Of a stretch of 64,000 nt of DNA, positions 43,000-52,336 are shown piece after piece (the stretch's first letter is position 1; each line of letters opens with the position of its first letter). Under the pieces are notes generated by a model. It saw only the letters and a program-made list of their open reading frames with translations. It did not search any database and was not told the DNA's origin. This DNA comes from Streptomyces sp. CB02959 (GTDB taxonomy: Bacteria; Actinomycetota; Actinomycetes; Streptomycetales; Streptomycetaceae). The stretch covers positions 1-64,000 of the forward strand of contig NZ_NNBP01000025.1 in NCBI RefSeq assembly GCF_002803155.1, read 5' to 3'. The translations under genes were made by a program, and so were the position numbers.

Positions 43000-43614
43000 T
43001 CAGGCCGCCGCGAAGGCTTCCGCGCCGTGCAGTCCGGCCGCGGTGTGCAGTGCCTCCGGGGCCAGCACGGACGCCGGGGCGAGGACCCCGCAGTCCCGGC
43101 AGGCCGGTCCGGCCGCCGGGCAGTCGTCCGGTCCGGGGACCCACACGAAGCGGGTGCCGCCGCAGACCGGGCAGTCGCGGCGCGGGCGTCCCGCCTCCAT
43201 CGCCGCGATCATGCGGCCCAGCACCTCGGAGAGGCGGGCCGCCGGGTGCCGCTGCGGGGACGCGCAGGGCACGATGTCGTAGCCGCCCCAGGTGCGGCGG
43301 TGCCACTCGTCGAGGGCGCCGGGCTGGCGGATGCCGTCGTGCTTCTCACGGCGGCGCCGCGCGGCGAACTCCTCCTCGTAGGCGAGCCAGAGGGCGCGCG
43401 CCTCTTCCAGCTCGGCGAGCGCGGCCATCAGCCGCGCCGGATCCGGGTCACGGTCCTGAATGGCGAACCCGGCCCGGGTGCACAGGTGGTGCCAGGTCGC
43501 GCGGTGCCCGTAAGGGGCGAAGCGCTCCAAGCACTTGCGCAGGGCGGTACGCCGCCGAGCGGTGACGAGTCGCGGGTTGCGGACCTGTTCTGCGAGGGCT
43601 CTGAAACCGGCCAT
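43000..43614 (-). CDS. Hypothetical protein with C-terminal zinc-ribbon motif
   Basis: A 204-residue soluble protein of unknown family. The N-terminal half is rich in Arg, Glu and Trp and likely helical (YEEEFAARRRREKHDG). Two Cys pairs near the C-terminus (CPVCGG at about 149 and CRDCG at about 173) form a probable zinc ribbon. GGAGGTGG precedes the ATG. The gene is divergent from the large acylase. The ribbon suggests nucleic-acid or protein binding, but nothing more can be said. Confidence 0.7.
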   Translation of the reverse strand: MAGFRALAEQVRNPRLVTARRRTALRKCLERFAPYGHRATWHHLCTRAGFAIQDRDPDPARLMAALAELEEARALWLAYEEEFAARRRREKHDGIRQPGALDEWHRRTWGGYDIVPCASPQRHPAARLSEVLGRMIAAMEAGRPRRDCPVCGGTRFVWVPGPDDCPAAGPACRDCGVLAPASVLAPEALHTAAGLHGAEAFAAA

Positions 43615-43831
43615 GGTGCTTCCACCTCCGAGGAGGATCCCGACTGGACAGGGAATGGACGTAACCGGCCGCCACCTGGATCCATCGAATTCTTTTGCGG
43701 TTTTGGGTGGCGATGTGCCGGGGTGTCCGGCCGTAACGCCTGCCCGCTGTGGGGAATTCGAAAAGGTGACTGTTGTTCACCTTCCGGTAACGAGTAACCG
43801 ACGGTAACGTCCGGCGCGCCATCTCCCGCGC

Positions 43832-43866
43832 CCTCGAAGGGCAGGGGGACCCCTTTCGAGGAGCAG
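43832..43866 (+). promoter_or_regulatory. Hairpin overlapping the acylase ribosome site
   Basis: CCTCGAA at 43832-43838 pairs with TTCGAGG at 43855-43861, and GGG/CCC pairs add inside it. The 3' arm includes the first bases of the GAGGAG ribosome site before the ATG at 43869. It could limit translation or act as an operator. Confidence 0.4.
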
Positions 43867-43868
43867 GA

Positions 43869-46691
43869 ATGCAGCGACGTACCGGAAGGCTCAGGGCCGC
43901 CGCAGCGGCAGCCCTGTTCGCCTTGGGTGCCACGTTCTTGGCACCGCCCCCCACCGCGGCCGCGGCCGCACCGCACGACGCCGACGACTACTGCCAGGGC
44001 CAGTGCGTGGACATCCTGCCGCCGGGCGCGACGGGCAACGCCACCCTGATGCAGATCCTCGGCAACAAACTCTTCGGCACCCACCCGCCGCACACCACCG
44101 ACCAGATCGCGCCCTACAACGCGCTGGCCGGCGGCTACCGTTCGCTCACCGACGACACCCTCACCGACTTCTTCAACGACGCCTCCTTCGGCGTCCCGAA
44201 GGACCAGGTCGGCTCGGTGAGCGCACCGCGTCCGGACGTCACCATCACCCGCGACAAGAAGACCGGCGTCCCGCACATCAAGGGCACCACCCGCTACGGC
44301 ACCGAGTACGGCGCCGGCTACGCGGCGGGCCAGGACCGGCTGTGGCTGATGGACCTCTTCCGGCACATCGGACGCGGCGAGCTGACCTCGTTCGCCGGCG
44401 GCGCGCCCGCCAACCAGGGCCTGGAGCAGCAGTTCTGGCCCTCGGCCCCGTACACCGAGGCCGACCTCCAAGCGCAGGTCGACGCCATCCGCAACGACAA
44501 CGGCGAGCGCGGCAAGCAGGCCATGGAGGACGCCCAGGCGTACGTGGACGGCATCAACGCCTACCGCGAACAGTCCAAGAAGGGCCGCTACTTCCCCGGC
44601 GAGTACGTCGTCACCGGCCATGTCGACGCGATCACCAACGCCGGTGAGATCCAGCCGTTCAAGCTCACCGACCTGATAGCCCTGGCCTCCGTCGTCGGCG
44701 GCCTCTTCGGCAACGGCGGCGGCGGAGAGGTCCCGTCGGCCCTCGCCCTGCTCTCCGCCCAGCAGAAGTACGGCGTGGAGAAGGGCACCAAGGTCTGGGA
44801 GTCCTTCCGCGAGCGCAACGACCCCGAGGCGGCCAAGACCCTGCACGACGGCCAGAGCTTCCCCTACGCCGTCAAGCCCGCCAAGGCCAAGGGCACCGCA
44901 CTGCCCGACCGCGGCTCGGTCACCCCCGAACCGCTGGTCTTCGACCGCACCGGCGCCGCCGCCTCCAAGAGCGCCACCCCGCCCCGGGACCCGGTCAAGG
45001 CCCCTGAGAAGTACCGGAAGCTGGAGGGCCTCTTCAAGGACGGGGTGCTGCCCAAGGGGAGCTTCGACCCGACCCAGCACCGCGGGATGTCCAACGCCCT
45101 GCTGGTCTCCGGCAAGCACACCGCCAGCGGCCACCCGGTCGCCGTCTTCGGCCCGCAGACCGGCTACTTCGCGCCCCAGCTGCTGATGCTCCAGGAGATC
45201 CAGGGTCCCGGCATCAGCGCCCGCGGCGCCTCGTTCGCCGGCGTCGGGATGTACGTCCAGCTCGGCCGCGGCCAGGACTACGCCTGGAGCGCCACCTCCG
45301 CCGGCCAGGACATCACCGACACCTACGCCGTCGACCTGTGCAACGCGGACGGCTCGAAGCCCACCAAGGACTCCACCTCCTACCGCTACCACGGCCGGTG
45401 CCTCCCGATGGAGAAGCTGGAGCGCACCAACTCCTGGAAGCCCACCGTCGCCGACCCCACCGCGGCCGGCTCGTACCGGATGCAGGTCTTCCGCACCAAG
45501 TACGGCGTCGTCACCCACCGCGCCACCGTCGGCGGCAAGCCCGTCGCCTACGCGGCGCTGCGCTCCACCTACCGCCACGAGGCCGACTCCATCATCGGCT
45601 TCCAGATGCTCAACGACCCGTCGTACGTCCACGACGCCAAGAGCTTCCAGAGGGCCGCCGAGCACATCGGCTACGCCTTCAACTGGTTCTACGCCGACTC
45701 CCGCGACATCGCGTACTACAACAGCGGCCTCAACCCGGTCCGCAACCCCGACGTCGACCCGGCGCTGCCCGTCAAGGCCGACCCGGCCTACGAGTGGAAG
45801 GGCTTCGACCCCGCCACCAACACCACCGACTACACCCCGCCCGCCCAGCACCCGCAGTCGATCGACCAGGACTACTACGTCTCCTGGAACAACAAGCAGG
45901 CCAAGGACTACGACTCGGCCGGCTTCGGCAACGGCTCGGTGCACCGCGCCAACCTGCTCGACGACCGGGTGCGCGCGCTGACCAAGGACGGCGGGGTCAC
46001 CCGGGCGTCCCTGACCCGGGCGATGGCCGACGCCGCTCTCACCGACCTGCGCGGCGAGGACGTCCTGCCCGACCTGCTGCGGGTCCTGGACGGCAAGCCG
46101 GTCGCCGACCCCGCCCTGCGGACCGCGATCCAGCGGCTGGACGCCTGGCGCAAGGACGGCGCCCAGCGCCGCGAGACGTCCCCCGGCTCGCACACCTACG
46201 CCCACTCCGACGCGGTCCGGCTGATGGACGCCTGGTGGCCGCTGATGGTCAAGGACGTCTTCCGGCCCGGCCTCGGCACCGACCTCTACGACGCGCTCGG
46301 CGCCAACCTCGCCATCGACGAGTCGCCGTCGGCCGGACACGGCCCCACCGGGGCGCACGCCGGATCGGCCTTCCAGTACGGCTGGTGGAGCTACGTCGAC
46401 AAGGACCTGCGCGCGGTGCTCGGCGACAAGGTCCAGGGCCCGCTCGCCGACCGTTACTGCGGCAACGGCGACCTCTCCGCCTGCCAGGACACCCTGTTGG
46501 CCACCCTCCGGCAGGCCAACGCCCTGACCGCCGCCCAGGTTTACCCGGGCGACGACAACTGCAAGGCCGGCGACCAGTGGTGCGCGGACGCGATCGTCCA
46601 CCGCGCGGTGGGCGGTCTGACCCACGACAAGATGAGCTGGCAGAACCGCCCCACCTACCAGCAGGTGGTGGAATTCCCCGCCCATAGGTAA
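43869..46691 (+). CDS. Secreted penicillin acylase-family (S45) Ntn hydrolase
   Basis: A 940-residue exported protein. The signal peptide (about 33 residues) ends AAAAAP. An alpha-chain region carries YGTEYGAGYAAGQDRLWLMDLFRHIGRGEL. A linker is followed by the beta-chain nucleophile Ser in HRGMSNALLVSGKHTASGHP near residue 406. Autocleavage before this Ser is known for the family. Relatives hydrolyse acyl amides, including beta-lactams, acyl-homoserine lactones and cyclic lipopeptides. It is longer than classical acylases (about 800). Confidence 0.93.
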   Translation: MQRRTGRLRAAAAAALFALGATFLAPPPTAAAAAPHDADDYCQGQCVDILPPGATGNATLMQILGNKLFGTHPPHTTDQIAPYNALAGGYRSLTDDTLTDFFNDASFGVPKDQVGSVSAPRPDVTITRDKKTGVPHIKGTTRYGTEYGAGYAAGQDRLWLMDLFRHIGRGELTSFAGGAPANQGLEQQFWPSAPYTEADLQAQVDAIRNDNGERGKQAMEDAQAYVDGINAYREQSKKGRYFPGEYVVTGHVDAITNAGEIQPFKLTDLIALASVVGGLFGNGGGGEVPSALALLSAQQKYGVEKGTKVWESFRERNDPEAAKTLHDGQSFPYAVKPAKAKGTALPDRGSVTPEPLVFDRTGAAASKSATPPRDPVKAPEKYRKLEGLFKDGVLPKGSFDPTQHRGMSNALLVSGKHTASGHPVAVFGPQTGYFAPQLLMLQEIQGPGISARGASFAGVGMYVQLGRGQDYAWSATSAGQDITDTYAVDLCNADGSKPTKDSTSYRYHGRCLPMEKLERTNSWKPTVADPTAAGSYRMQVFRTKYGVVTHRATVGGKPVAYAALRSTYRHEADSIIGFQMLNDPSYVHDAKSFQRAAEHIGYAFNWFYADSRDIAYYNSGLNPVRNPDVDPALPVKADPAYEWKGFDPATNTTDYTPPAQHPQSIDQDYYVSWNNKQAKDYDSAGFGNGSVHRANLLDDRVRALTKDGGVTRASLTRAMADAALTDLRGEDVLPDLLRVLDGKPVADPALRTAIQRLDAWRKDGAQRRETSPGSHTYAHSDAVRLMDAWWPLMVKDVFRPGLGTDLYDALGANLAIDESPSAGHGPTGAHAGSAFQYGWWSYVDKDLRAVLGDKVQGPLADRYCGNGDLSACQDTLLATLRQANALTAAQVYPGDDNCKAGDQWCADAIVHRAVGGLTHDKMSWQNRPTYQQVVEFPAHR

Positions 46692-46723
46692 CGGCGGGAA
46701 CGGCGGGAACGGCAGGAACGGCG

Positions 46724-46753
46724 GGGCCCCGGGGTGCGCACACCCCGGGGCCC
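46724..46753 (+). terminator. Intrinsic terminator
   Basis: A 13-bp perfect stem GGGCCCCGGGGTG / CACCCCGGGGCCC with loop CGCA, followed by a T-rich stretch (TGTTGTATTTCCC). It is preceded by short GGAACGGCG direct repeats after the acylase stop. Confidence 0.85.
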
Positions 46754-46781
46754 TGTTGTATTTCCCTTCCGTTTTCCGCCG

Positions 46782-47357
46782 TTACCCGGAAACCGCCCCG
46801 GCCGGCTGCGGTACCGCGGCGTTCCGCTTGCCGTTCCCCAACTGCGCGGCATAGCGGCCGTTGGGCGGCAGCCACGCGAGCACCGCCGCCGCCACCGCGG
46901 TCGCGAGCGCGACCAGCGTCGTCGCGGTGACCGACGCCGGTTCGAAGTCGAACCAGACGAGGGCGTGCACCGGCACCGCCGCCACCGCCGAAACGGTGGT
47001 CATCACCCGGGACCACACGGCCGCCCGCCCCGCGTACAGGCCGAAGACCAGCAGGCAGAGCCCCAGGGCCGAGGCCAGCACACCCCGGGCGACCAGGGTG
47101 CCGAAGCGGTCGCCGACCACGGCCTCCCAGACCGGTCCGGACAGCGCCTTGAGCTCGGCCATCGTGGTCCCGGCGGGCAGTCCGACCGACTGCGGGCTCT
47201 CCTGGACCGCCTGCTCGATGTTCCGTTCCGCCAACTGCCGGCCCCCGGCGAAAACGACGAGGGCGCCGGCGAAAGCGGCCAGTGCGGACACAATCGAGCA
47301 GGCCACGGCGGCGTTGAGGGTACCGGGCCGCCGGAGGTCGGCCTGGGAATGGCTCAC
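46782..47357 (-). CDS. Four-helix membrane protein, hypothetical
   Basis: A 191-residue protein with about four membrane helices: residues 20-42, 88-108, 115-135 and 143-163. An extracytoplasmic loop of about 45 residues follows the first helix. No family was recognised. It is divergent from the LysR-like gene with a 195-bp AT-richer control region between. Confidence 0.75.
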   Translation of the reverse strand: MSHSQADLRRPGTLNAAVACSIVSALAAFAGALVVFAGGRQLAERNIEQAVQESPQSVGLPAGTTMAELKALSGPVWEAVVGDRFGTLVARGVLASALGLCLLVFGLYAGRAAVWSRVMTTVSAVAAVPVHALVWFDFEPASVTATTLVALATAVAAAVLAWLPPNGRYAAQLGNGKRNAAVPQPAGAVSG

Positions 47358-47552
47358 GAACGTAACTCCCCTTGCGTAGAACGTGGTTGTGCCCTCTGGG
47401 ATTGACTAGACCATTCCACGGGTACCGCAAACGCATCCAGCATTTTCCGGAAGAAATCCACAGATAATCCCCGGTGATCTCCGGATGGGTTTTCCGGGGC
47501 GGCTATGCTGCTCATTCCTGAATTTGGGGGAAGGGAAAGCGAGTAGGGGCGC

Positions 47553-48593
47553 ATGACCGTGTCAGGTCCGCAGCAGAACCCGAGTCCGCAGCAGTACCCG
47601 ACGGAGCTGCTCGACACCACGATGGACCAGCTGCGCACGCTGATCACGGTGTACGAGTCGGGCACCGCGCTGGCGGCGGCCCGCCGGCTGGGCCGTGAGC
47701 AGTCCAGTGTGCAGAAGCAGCTCGACACCATGAACCGCACCTTCGCGGCGCTGTGCGGCGAGGAGTTGGTCCTCAAGCAGGGGCGCGGACGCGACGCGCT
47801 GTTCACCGCCACCGGCGAGTCCCTGGTCGAACTCGCCCGGCGCACCCTCGGCGAGTGGTCCGACGGCGTCCACGACGCCCGCCGCCGGCTCGGCCGCACG
47901 CTCTCCGTCGGCACCACCCGCTACACCCTCGGATTCCTCCTGGACGCCGTGGAGTACGTCAGCGGGGACTTCGACCGCGAGGGCGTCGACCTGAAGATCA
48001 CCCACGTCCGCACCGGCGACCTGTTCACCAAACTCCGCTCCCAGGAACTGGACCTGGTCTGCGGCAGCGTCGTGGTCACCCAGGGCGAGGAGGCCGCCCA
48101 ACTCGCCCCGTACGAGGTGATGGAGTGGCGGCGCAGCGGACTGTCGCTGCTGACGAACCTGCCGCCGGAGCGGCTGCCCGGCGCCTCGTTCCGCGCCGGC
48201 GACCTGCCGCGGCTGCCACTGGTGGTCTCCACCGGCGGGCTGATCGACCGCTTCCTGACCGCCTGGTACGGCAGCGACTACCGCCAGAAGCTGACCGTCG
48301 CCGCCGAGATAGAGGCCGCGCACTACGGCTTCGAGCTGCTCCGCTCGGGCGTGGTCAGCGGCGCGATGCTGGTCACCCGGGGCCTGGGGGAGGCGGCGTC
48401 GGACGGCCACCTCCCGGAGGCCGAGGGCCTGCGCACCCTGGAGGTCACCGGGGACGTCGGTCCCCGGACCGAGGTCCTGGTCGGCGTCTTCACCCGGCGC
48501 GGCGAACGGGCCTCCTACGGGCCGGAGCACCCGCTCAACCGCCTCTGGGAGGTGCTCTCCTGGGAGAGCGAGCGGTGGTGGCTCCGGCCCTGA
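47553..48593 (+). CDS. LysR-type transcriptional regulator
   Basis: A 346-residue protein. The helix-turn-helix (about residues 20-85) contains LRTLITVYESGTALAAARRLGREQSSVQKQLDTMN. A LysR substrate-binding domain follows (from about 115: LSVGTTRYTLGFLLDAVEY). The DNA-binding part differs from consensus LysR, so the family assignment is fold-level. A neighbour is the membrane protein it diverges from, which may be its target. Confidence 0.78.
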   Translation: MTVSGPQQNPSPQQYPTELLDTTMDQLRTLITVYESGTALAAARRLGREQSSVQKQLDTMNRTFAALCGEELVLKQGRGRDALFTATGESLVELARRTLGEWSDGVHDARRRLGRTLSVGTTRYTLGFLLDAVEYVSGDFDREGVDLKITHVRTGDLFTKLRSQELDLVCGSVVVTQGEEAAQLAPYEVMEWRRSGLSLLTNLPPERLPGASFRAGDLPRLPLVVSTGGLIDRFLTAWYGSDYRQKLTVAAEIEAAHYGFELLRSGVVSGAMLVTRGLGEAASDGHLPEAEGLRTLEVTGDVGPRTEVLVGVFTRRGERASYGPEHPLNRLWEVLSWESERWWLRP

Positions 48594-48611
48594 ACGTCCC
48601 TACGGGGCGGT

Positions 48612-49952
48612 TCAGTCCAGGAGTTCGCGCTCCCGGGTCTCCGGCAGCGCCAGCACGCAGGCCAGCGACACCAGCGCCATCGCGCTCACGTACCAGCCCA
48701 CCGACGCCGACCCGAACGCCGCCTGGAGCCGGGTGGCGACCAGCGGCGCGACCGCCCCGCCCAGCACCCCGCCCAGGTTGTAGGCGAGCGAGGCGCCCGA
48801 GTAGCGCACCGTGGTCCCGAACAGCTCCGGCAGGTACGCGCCCATCGGGCCGTAGACCACGCCCATGCAGAACAGTGCGCCGCCGATGCCCAGGGCGATC
48901 AGCGCCGGCTGCCGGGTGTCCAGCAGCGGGAAGAGGGCCAGTCCCCACACCGCCGCGAGCCCGGCGCCGCCCAGGACCAGCTTCCGGCGCCCGATGCCGT
49001 CGGAACGGGTGGCGGCCAGCCAGGTGCCCGCCGCCAGGAACAGGCAGGCGACCAGCGAGAGGCCGAGCATGGTGGTGCGGGAGATGCCCAGGGTGCCGGT
49101 GGCGTAGGACAGGCAGTAGGTCGTGGCGGTGTAGAAGAGCCCGTACGCGATGACCATCCCGCCGGCGCCCAGCAGCAACTCCCGCGGATGCCGCCGGAAG
49201 ACGTCCACGGCCGGCACCTTGCTGGCCTCCTGGGCGTCCCGCACCTTTGCGAAGACCGGCGTCTCGCTGATCTTCAGCCGGACGAACAGTCCCACCCCGA
49301 CCAGCAGGAACGACAGCAGGAACGGCACCCGCCAGCCCCACGACCGGAAGGCCGCGTCGCTCATCCCCTCCGACAGCAGCCAGAAGGCCCCGGTCGCCGC
49401 GAAGAACCCCACCGACGGCCCGAGTTGCGGGAACGCGGCGTACAACCCCCGCCGCCCGCGCGGCGCGTGCTCGACGGCCAGCAGCGCCGCCCCGCCCCAC
49501 TCGCCGCCCAACCCGATCCCCTGGAGGAACCGCAGCAGGATCAGCAGCAGCGGCGCCCAGATCCCCAACGTCCCGTAACCGGGCAGCAATCCGACGAACG
49601 CGGTGGACAGCCCCATCAGCAACAGCGACGCGACCAGCACGGACTTCCGTCCGACCCGGTCGCCGAAGTGCCCGAACACCACCGAACCCAGCGGCCGGGC
49701 GGCGAACGCCACCGCGTAGGTGGAGAACGACGCGAGGGTCGCGTTGACCGGGTCGAGCGTCGGGAAGAACGCCTGGTTGAGCACCAGGGCGGCCGCGGTC
49801 CCGTAGATGTAGAAGTCGTAGAACTCGATGGCGGTCCCGATGAACGAGGCCACGGCCACCCGCCGCAGACTCTCCCCGTCGGCCGCCCCCGCGTCCGAGG
49901 CCGCCGCCGTCTCCGCTGATGCTGATCTCGCGTCACTGTGCACGAGCCGCAC
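48612..49952 (-). CDS. MFS transporter, metabolite:H+ symporter (MHS) type
   Basis: A 446-residue, 12-helix carrier. MHS features are IGTAIEFYDFYIYGTAAALVL in helix 1, GHFGDRVGRKSVLV in loop 2-3, and LLRFLQGIGLGGEWGGAALLAVEHAP in helix 4. Relatives move organic acids or osmolytes with protons (shikimate, citrate, proline/betaine). It converges on the LysR-like gene. The GTG at 49952 has no obvious ribosome site. Confidence 0.9.
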   Translation of the reverse strand: MRLVHSDARSASAETAAASDAGAADGESLRRVAVASFIGTAIEFYDFYIYGTAAALVLNQAFFPTLDPVNATLASFSTYAVAFAARPLGSVVFGHFGDRVGRKSVLVASLLLMGLSTAFVGLLPGYGTLGIWAPLLLILLRFLQGIGLGGEWGGAALLAVEHAPRGRRGLYAAFPQLGPSVGFFAATGAFWLLSEGMSDAAFRSWGWRVPFLLSFLLVGVGLFVRLKISETPVFAKVRDAQEASKVPAVDVFRRHPRELLLGAGGMVIAYGLFYTATTYCLSYATGTLGISRTTMLGLSLVACLFLAAGTWLAATRSDGIGRRKLVLGGAGLAAVWGLALFPLLDTRQPALIALGIGGALFCMGVVYGPMGAYLPELFGTTVRYSGASLAYNLGGVLGGAVAPLVATRLQAAFGSASVGWYVSAMALVSLACVLALPETRERELLD

Positions 49953-49983
49953 TCTGTTGGTCGGTGTAGGGGGCAGTCAATGA

Positions 49984-50187
49984 TTGGTGTGGGGCGTCCC
50001 GGATGGTGAGACGGGGGCGGCTCCCGGCGAGCCGTCGGCCGGCCCGTCCGGCAAGCTCGCACCGGTCGGGGCGGAGGTGCCGGCCGGGCAGTACCAGGTC
50101 GCCCTCAACCCCGACGCCGACGTCCCCAAGGGCAGGGACACCGTCTACCGGCACATCGAGATGAGACGCTCGTTCAACGGCACATGA
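49984..50187 (+). CDS. Short hypothetical protein or gene remnant
   Basis: A 67-residue reading frame. Its second half (EVPAGQYQVALNPDADVPKGRDTVYRHIEMRRSF) has balanced, protein-like composition, while the first part is Gly/Pro/Ala-rich. No ribosome site or family is recognised. It could be a decayed 3' end of a larger gene. Confidence 0.3.
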   Translation: MVWGVPDGETGAAPGEPSAGPSGKLAPVGAEVPAGQYQVALNPDADVPKGRDTVYRHIEMRRSFNGT

Positions 50188-50234
50188 TGAACTCGCATCT
50201 ATCACGACAAGACCGGAGACCTGGGTCGACTGCC

Positions 50235-50747
50235 ATGCGCCACAGAAGACTCCCCGCCCTGGGGCTTGCGCTATTCGCCTTTCTCGCGACTTCGTGTTCG
50301 GTGGCATACGAACCACTGCCATCTGCGCCGCACTTCAAGATAAAGGAACTTGCCGGAGAGTGGCACGGCCCTGAAGGGGCCCGTCTGACCCTGAGCGAGA
50401 CAGGGGCGCTCGCCGCAGTGAAGCTTCGGGGCCAGGAAACGGACTTCGACGACCACTGGAGCCTCTCGGGCAAGGGGAGTTGGCAGGTCCTGGACTCCTA
50501 CAAGGGTGGCCGCTCTGTCGCCGAAGGCCAAATGGTGCAACTAACGGTCAAGGGCGGGGAGTCGCGTACTGCGGCAGTCGGGCAAGCCGAGTTGGACGGC
50601 TCCCATTCCGCCTCCCAAGGGCGCAAAAGCAGCCCGACTGCCTACACCTGGGCGATGAGCGTCAAGAAAGTAGGGAGCGCCTTGCGCCTCTACTACGTGG
50701 TAGGTGATCCCGACGCGCGATGGCTGTGCGAATTCACCCGCACTTGA
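50235..50747 (+). CDS. Putative secreted lipoprotein of atypical composition
   Basis: A 170-residue protein. The N-terminus MRHRRLPALGLALFAFLATSC is a lipoprotein signal ending in a weak lipobox (ATSC). The mature part starts with a pattern common in Streptomyces lipoproteins (LAGEWHGPEGARLTLSETGAL), a small beta-rich fold. Codon use is clearly less GC-biased than in its neighbours, suggesting acquisition or relaxed selection. The ATG at 50235 was chosen to fit the signal; ATG 50184 is also in frame. Confidence 0.65.
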   Translation: MRHRRLPALGLALFAFLATSCSVAYEPLPSAPHFKIKELAGEWHGPEGARLTLSETGALAAVKLRGQETDFDDHWSLSGKGSWQVLDSYKGGRSVAEGQMVQLTVKGGESRTAAVGQAELDGSHSASQGRKSSPTAYTWAMSVKKVGSALRLYYVVGDPDARWLCEFTRT

Positions 50748-50802
50748 TTCCGCTGCTACAGGTCTTTGGCGGTGACGAGTTCGTTCGTCCGGCAGCCGGG
50801 CT

Positions 50803-50834
50803 GCCCGTCCGCCCGTCCGCCCGTCCGCCCGTCC
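50803..50834. repeat. 8-bp tandem repeat GCCCGTCC, four copies
   Basis: Four perfect contiguous copies lie between the convergent lipoprotein and NamZ genes, followed by a partial fifth (GCCC). Confidence 0.9.
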
Positions 50835-50866
50835 GCCCTTCGGTTCGTGGGCCCGTACCGCCACCC

Positions 50867-52135
50867 CTACCGATACTGCAGATACCGCCCCCGCAGCGCC
50901 CGAAAGCCCCTCAGCCCCTCCTCCCAGGCCCCGACGATCTCCTCCACCCCCGCCCCCGCGTCGATCATCTTGCGGACCGTGTCCGTGCCCGCCAGGTGGT
51001 CGAAGTGGGAGGCGAGCCAGGCAAAGCCGGGCCAGAGGCGGCGGGCGGTGACCAGGAGGGCGATGCCGGTGCGTACCGGGTCGAAGGCGGTGCGGTCGTG
51101 GACGTGGAGTTGGAGGCCGCCGATGGTCTTGCCCTGGAACTTGGAGAAGGTGGGGGCGAAGTACGCCTCGCGGAAGTGGACGCCGGGCAGGCCCAGTTCG
51201 GTGGCGGCCGCGGCCCAGCGGCGGTCGAGGCCGTCCGCGCCGAGGAGTTCGAAGGGGCGGGTGGTGCCGCGGCCCTCGGAGAGGTTGGTGCCCTCGAAGA
51301 GGCAGGTGCCGGCGTAGACCAGGGCGGTGTCGGCGGTCGGCATGTTGGGGCTGGGCGGCACCCAGGGCAGTCCGGTCGCGTCGAAGAAGTCGGTGCGGTG
51401 CCAGCCGGTCATCGTGACGGTTTCCAGCGCCACCGGCCGCCCGGCCGCCGCTGGGACGAACTCGCCGTTGAAGAGCCGGGCCAGTTCCACCACCGTCATG
51501 CCGTGTGCCTGGGCGATCGGCTCCCGGCCGACGAAGGACGCGTAGCGGCGGTCGAGGACGGGGCCGGTCGCGGTCCGGCCGGTCACCGGGTTGGGGCGGT
51601 CCAGGACGACGAACCGCTTGCCCGCCACGGCGGCCGCGACCATGCAGTCGTAGAGCGTCCAGATGTAGGTGTAGAAGCGGGCGCCGACGTCCTGGATGTC
51701 GAAGACGACGGTGTCCACGCCGGAGGCGGTGAAGATGTCGGCGAGTTCGCGGCCGCTCTTGTCGTAGGTGTCGTAGACGGGGAGGCCGGTGGCCGGGTCG
51801 TCGTAGCGGCCCTCGGAGCCGCCGGCCTGGGCGGTGCCGCGGAAGCCGTGCTCGGGGCCGAAGACGGCGGTGAGGCGGACGCGGCGGTCGGCGTGCATCA
51901 CGTCCACGATGTGCCGGACGTCGTGGGTGACGCCGGTGGGGTTGGTGACGATGCCGACTCGGTGGCCGTCCAGGAGACGGTAGCCGTCGGCGGCCAGGCG
52001 GTCGAAGCCGGTGCGCACCCGCCGTCCGCCGCCGTGCGGCGCGGCCTGGGCGGGGCCCGGGTTCGCGGTGACCGCCGCCGCGGCGGCCCCGGTCGCCGCC
52101 AGATGCCCCAGCAGAACACGTCTCGACAGAGCCAT
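50867..52135 (-). CDS. Exported DUF1343 protein, exo-beta-N-acetylmuramidase NamZ type
   Basis: A 422-residue protein with an exported start (MALSRRVLLGHLAATGAAAAA; the Arg pair suggests Tat) and a DUF1343 domain. Family motifs are GIVTNPTGV, FGPEHGFRG, QDVGARFYTYIWTL, DRPNP and LFEGTNLSEGRGTTRPF. Characterised members remove terminal MurNAc from peptidoglycan fragments. GGAGG lies eight bases before the ATG. It is divergent from the SDR gene across a repeat-rich 344-bp region. Confidence 0.92.
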   Translation of the reverse strand: MALSRRVLLGHLAATGAAAAAVTANPGPAQAAPHGGGRRVRTGFDRLAADGYRLLDGHRVGIVTNPTGVTHDVRHIVDVMHADRRVRLTAVFGPEHGFRGTAQAGGSEGRYDDPATGLPVYDTYDKSGRELADIFTASGVDTVVFDIQDVGARFYTYIWTLYDCMVAAAVAGKRFVVLDRPNPVTGRTATGPVLDRRYASFVGREPIAQAHGMTVVELARLFNGEFVPAAAGRPVALETVTMTGWHRTDFFDATGLPWVPPSPNMPTADTALVYAGTCLFEGTNLSEGRGTTRPFELLGADGLDRRWAAAATELGLPGVHFREAYFAPTFSKFQGKTIGGLQLHVHDRTAFDPVRTGIALLVTARRLWPGFAWLASHFDHLAGTDTVRKMIDAGAGVEEIVGAWEEGLRGFRALRGRYLQYR

Positions 52136-52240
52136 GCGCACACCTCCGTGAGCGGTGGTCGACCCGATGTGTGTCGTGGGCACGCTAATGCTCCGCGGGG
52201 CGGTGGGGAACGTGCCCGGCCGTGGCGCCGGGATATGGCA

Positions 52241-52312
52241 TCGGATATCGCGTCGGACATGACGCCGGACGTGACGCCGGACGCGGCCCCGGGCGTGGCC
52301 CCGGACGTGGCG
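52241..52312. repeat. 12-bp degenerate tandem repeat, six units
   Basis: Units of the form YCGGAYRTSRCS (for example CCGGACGTGACG and TCGGACATGACG) run head to tail for 72 bp, upstream of NamZ. The 12-bp period would keep a reading frame, but no ribosome site or known protein is attached. Confidence 0.75.
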
Positions 52313-52336
52313 GAAAACGGAGACTTCCATCAGGAC

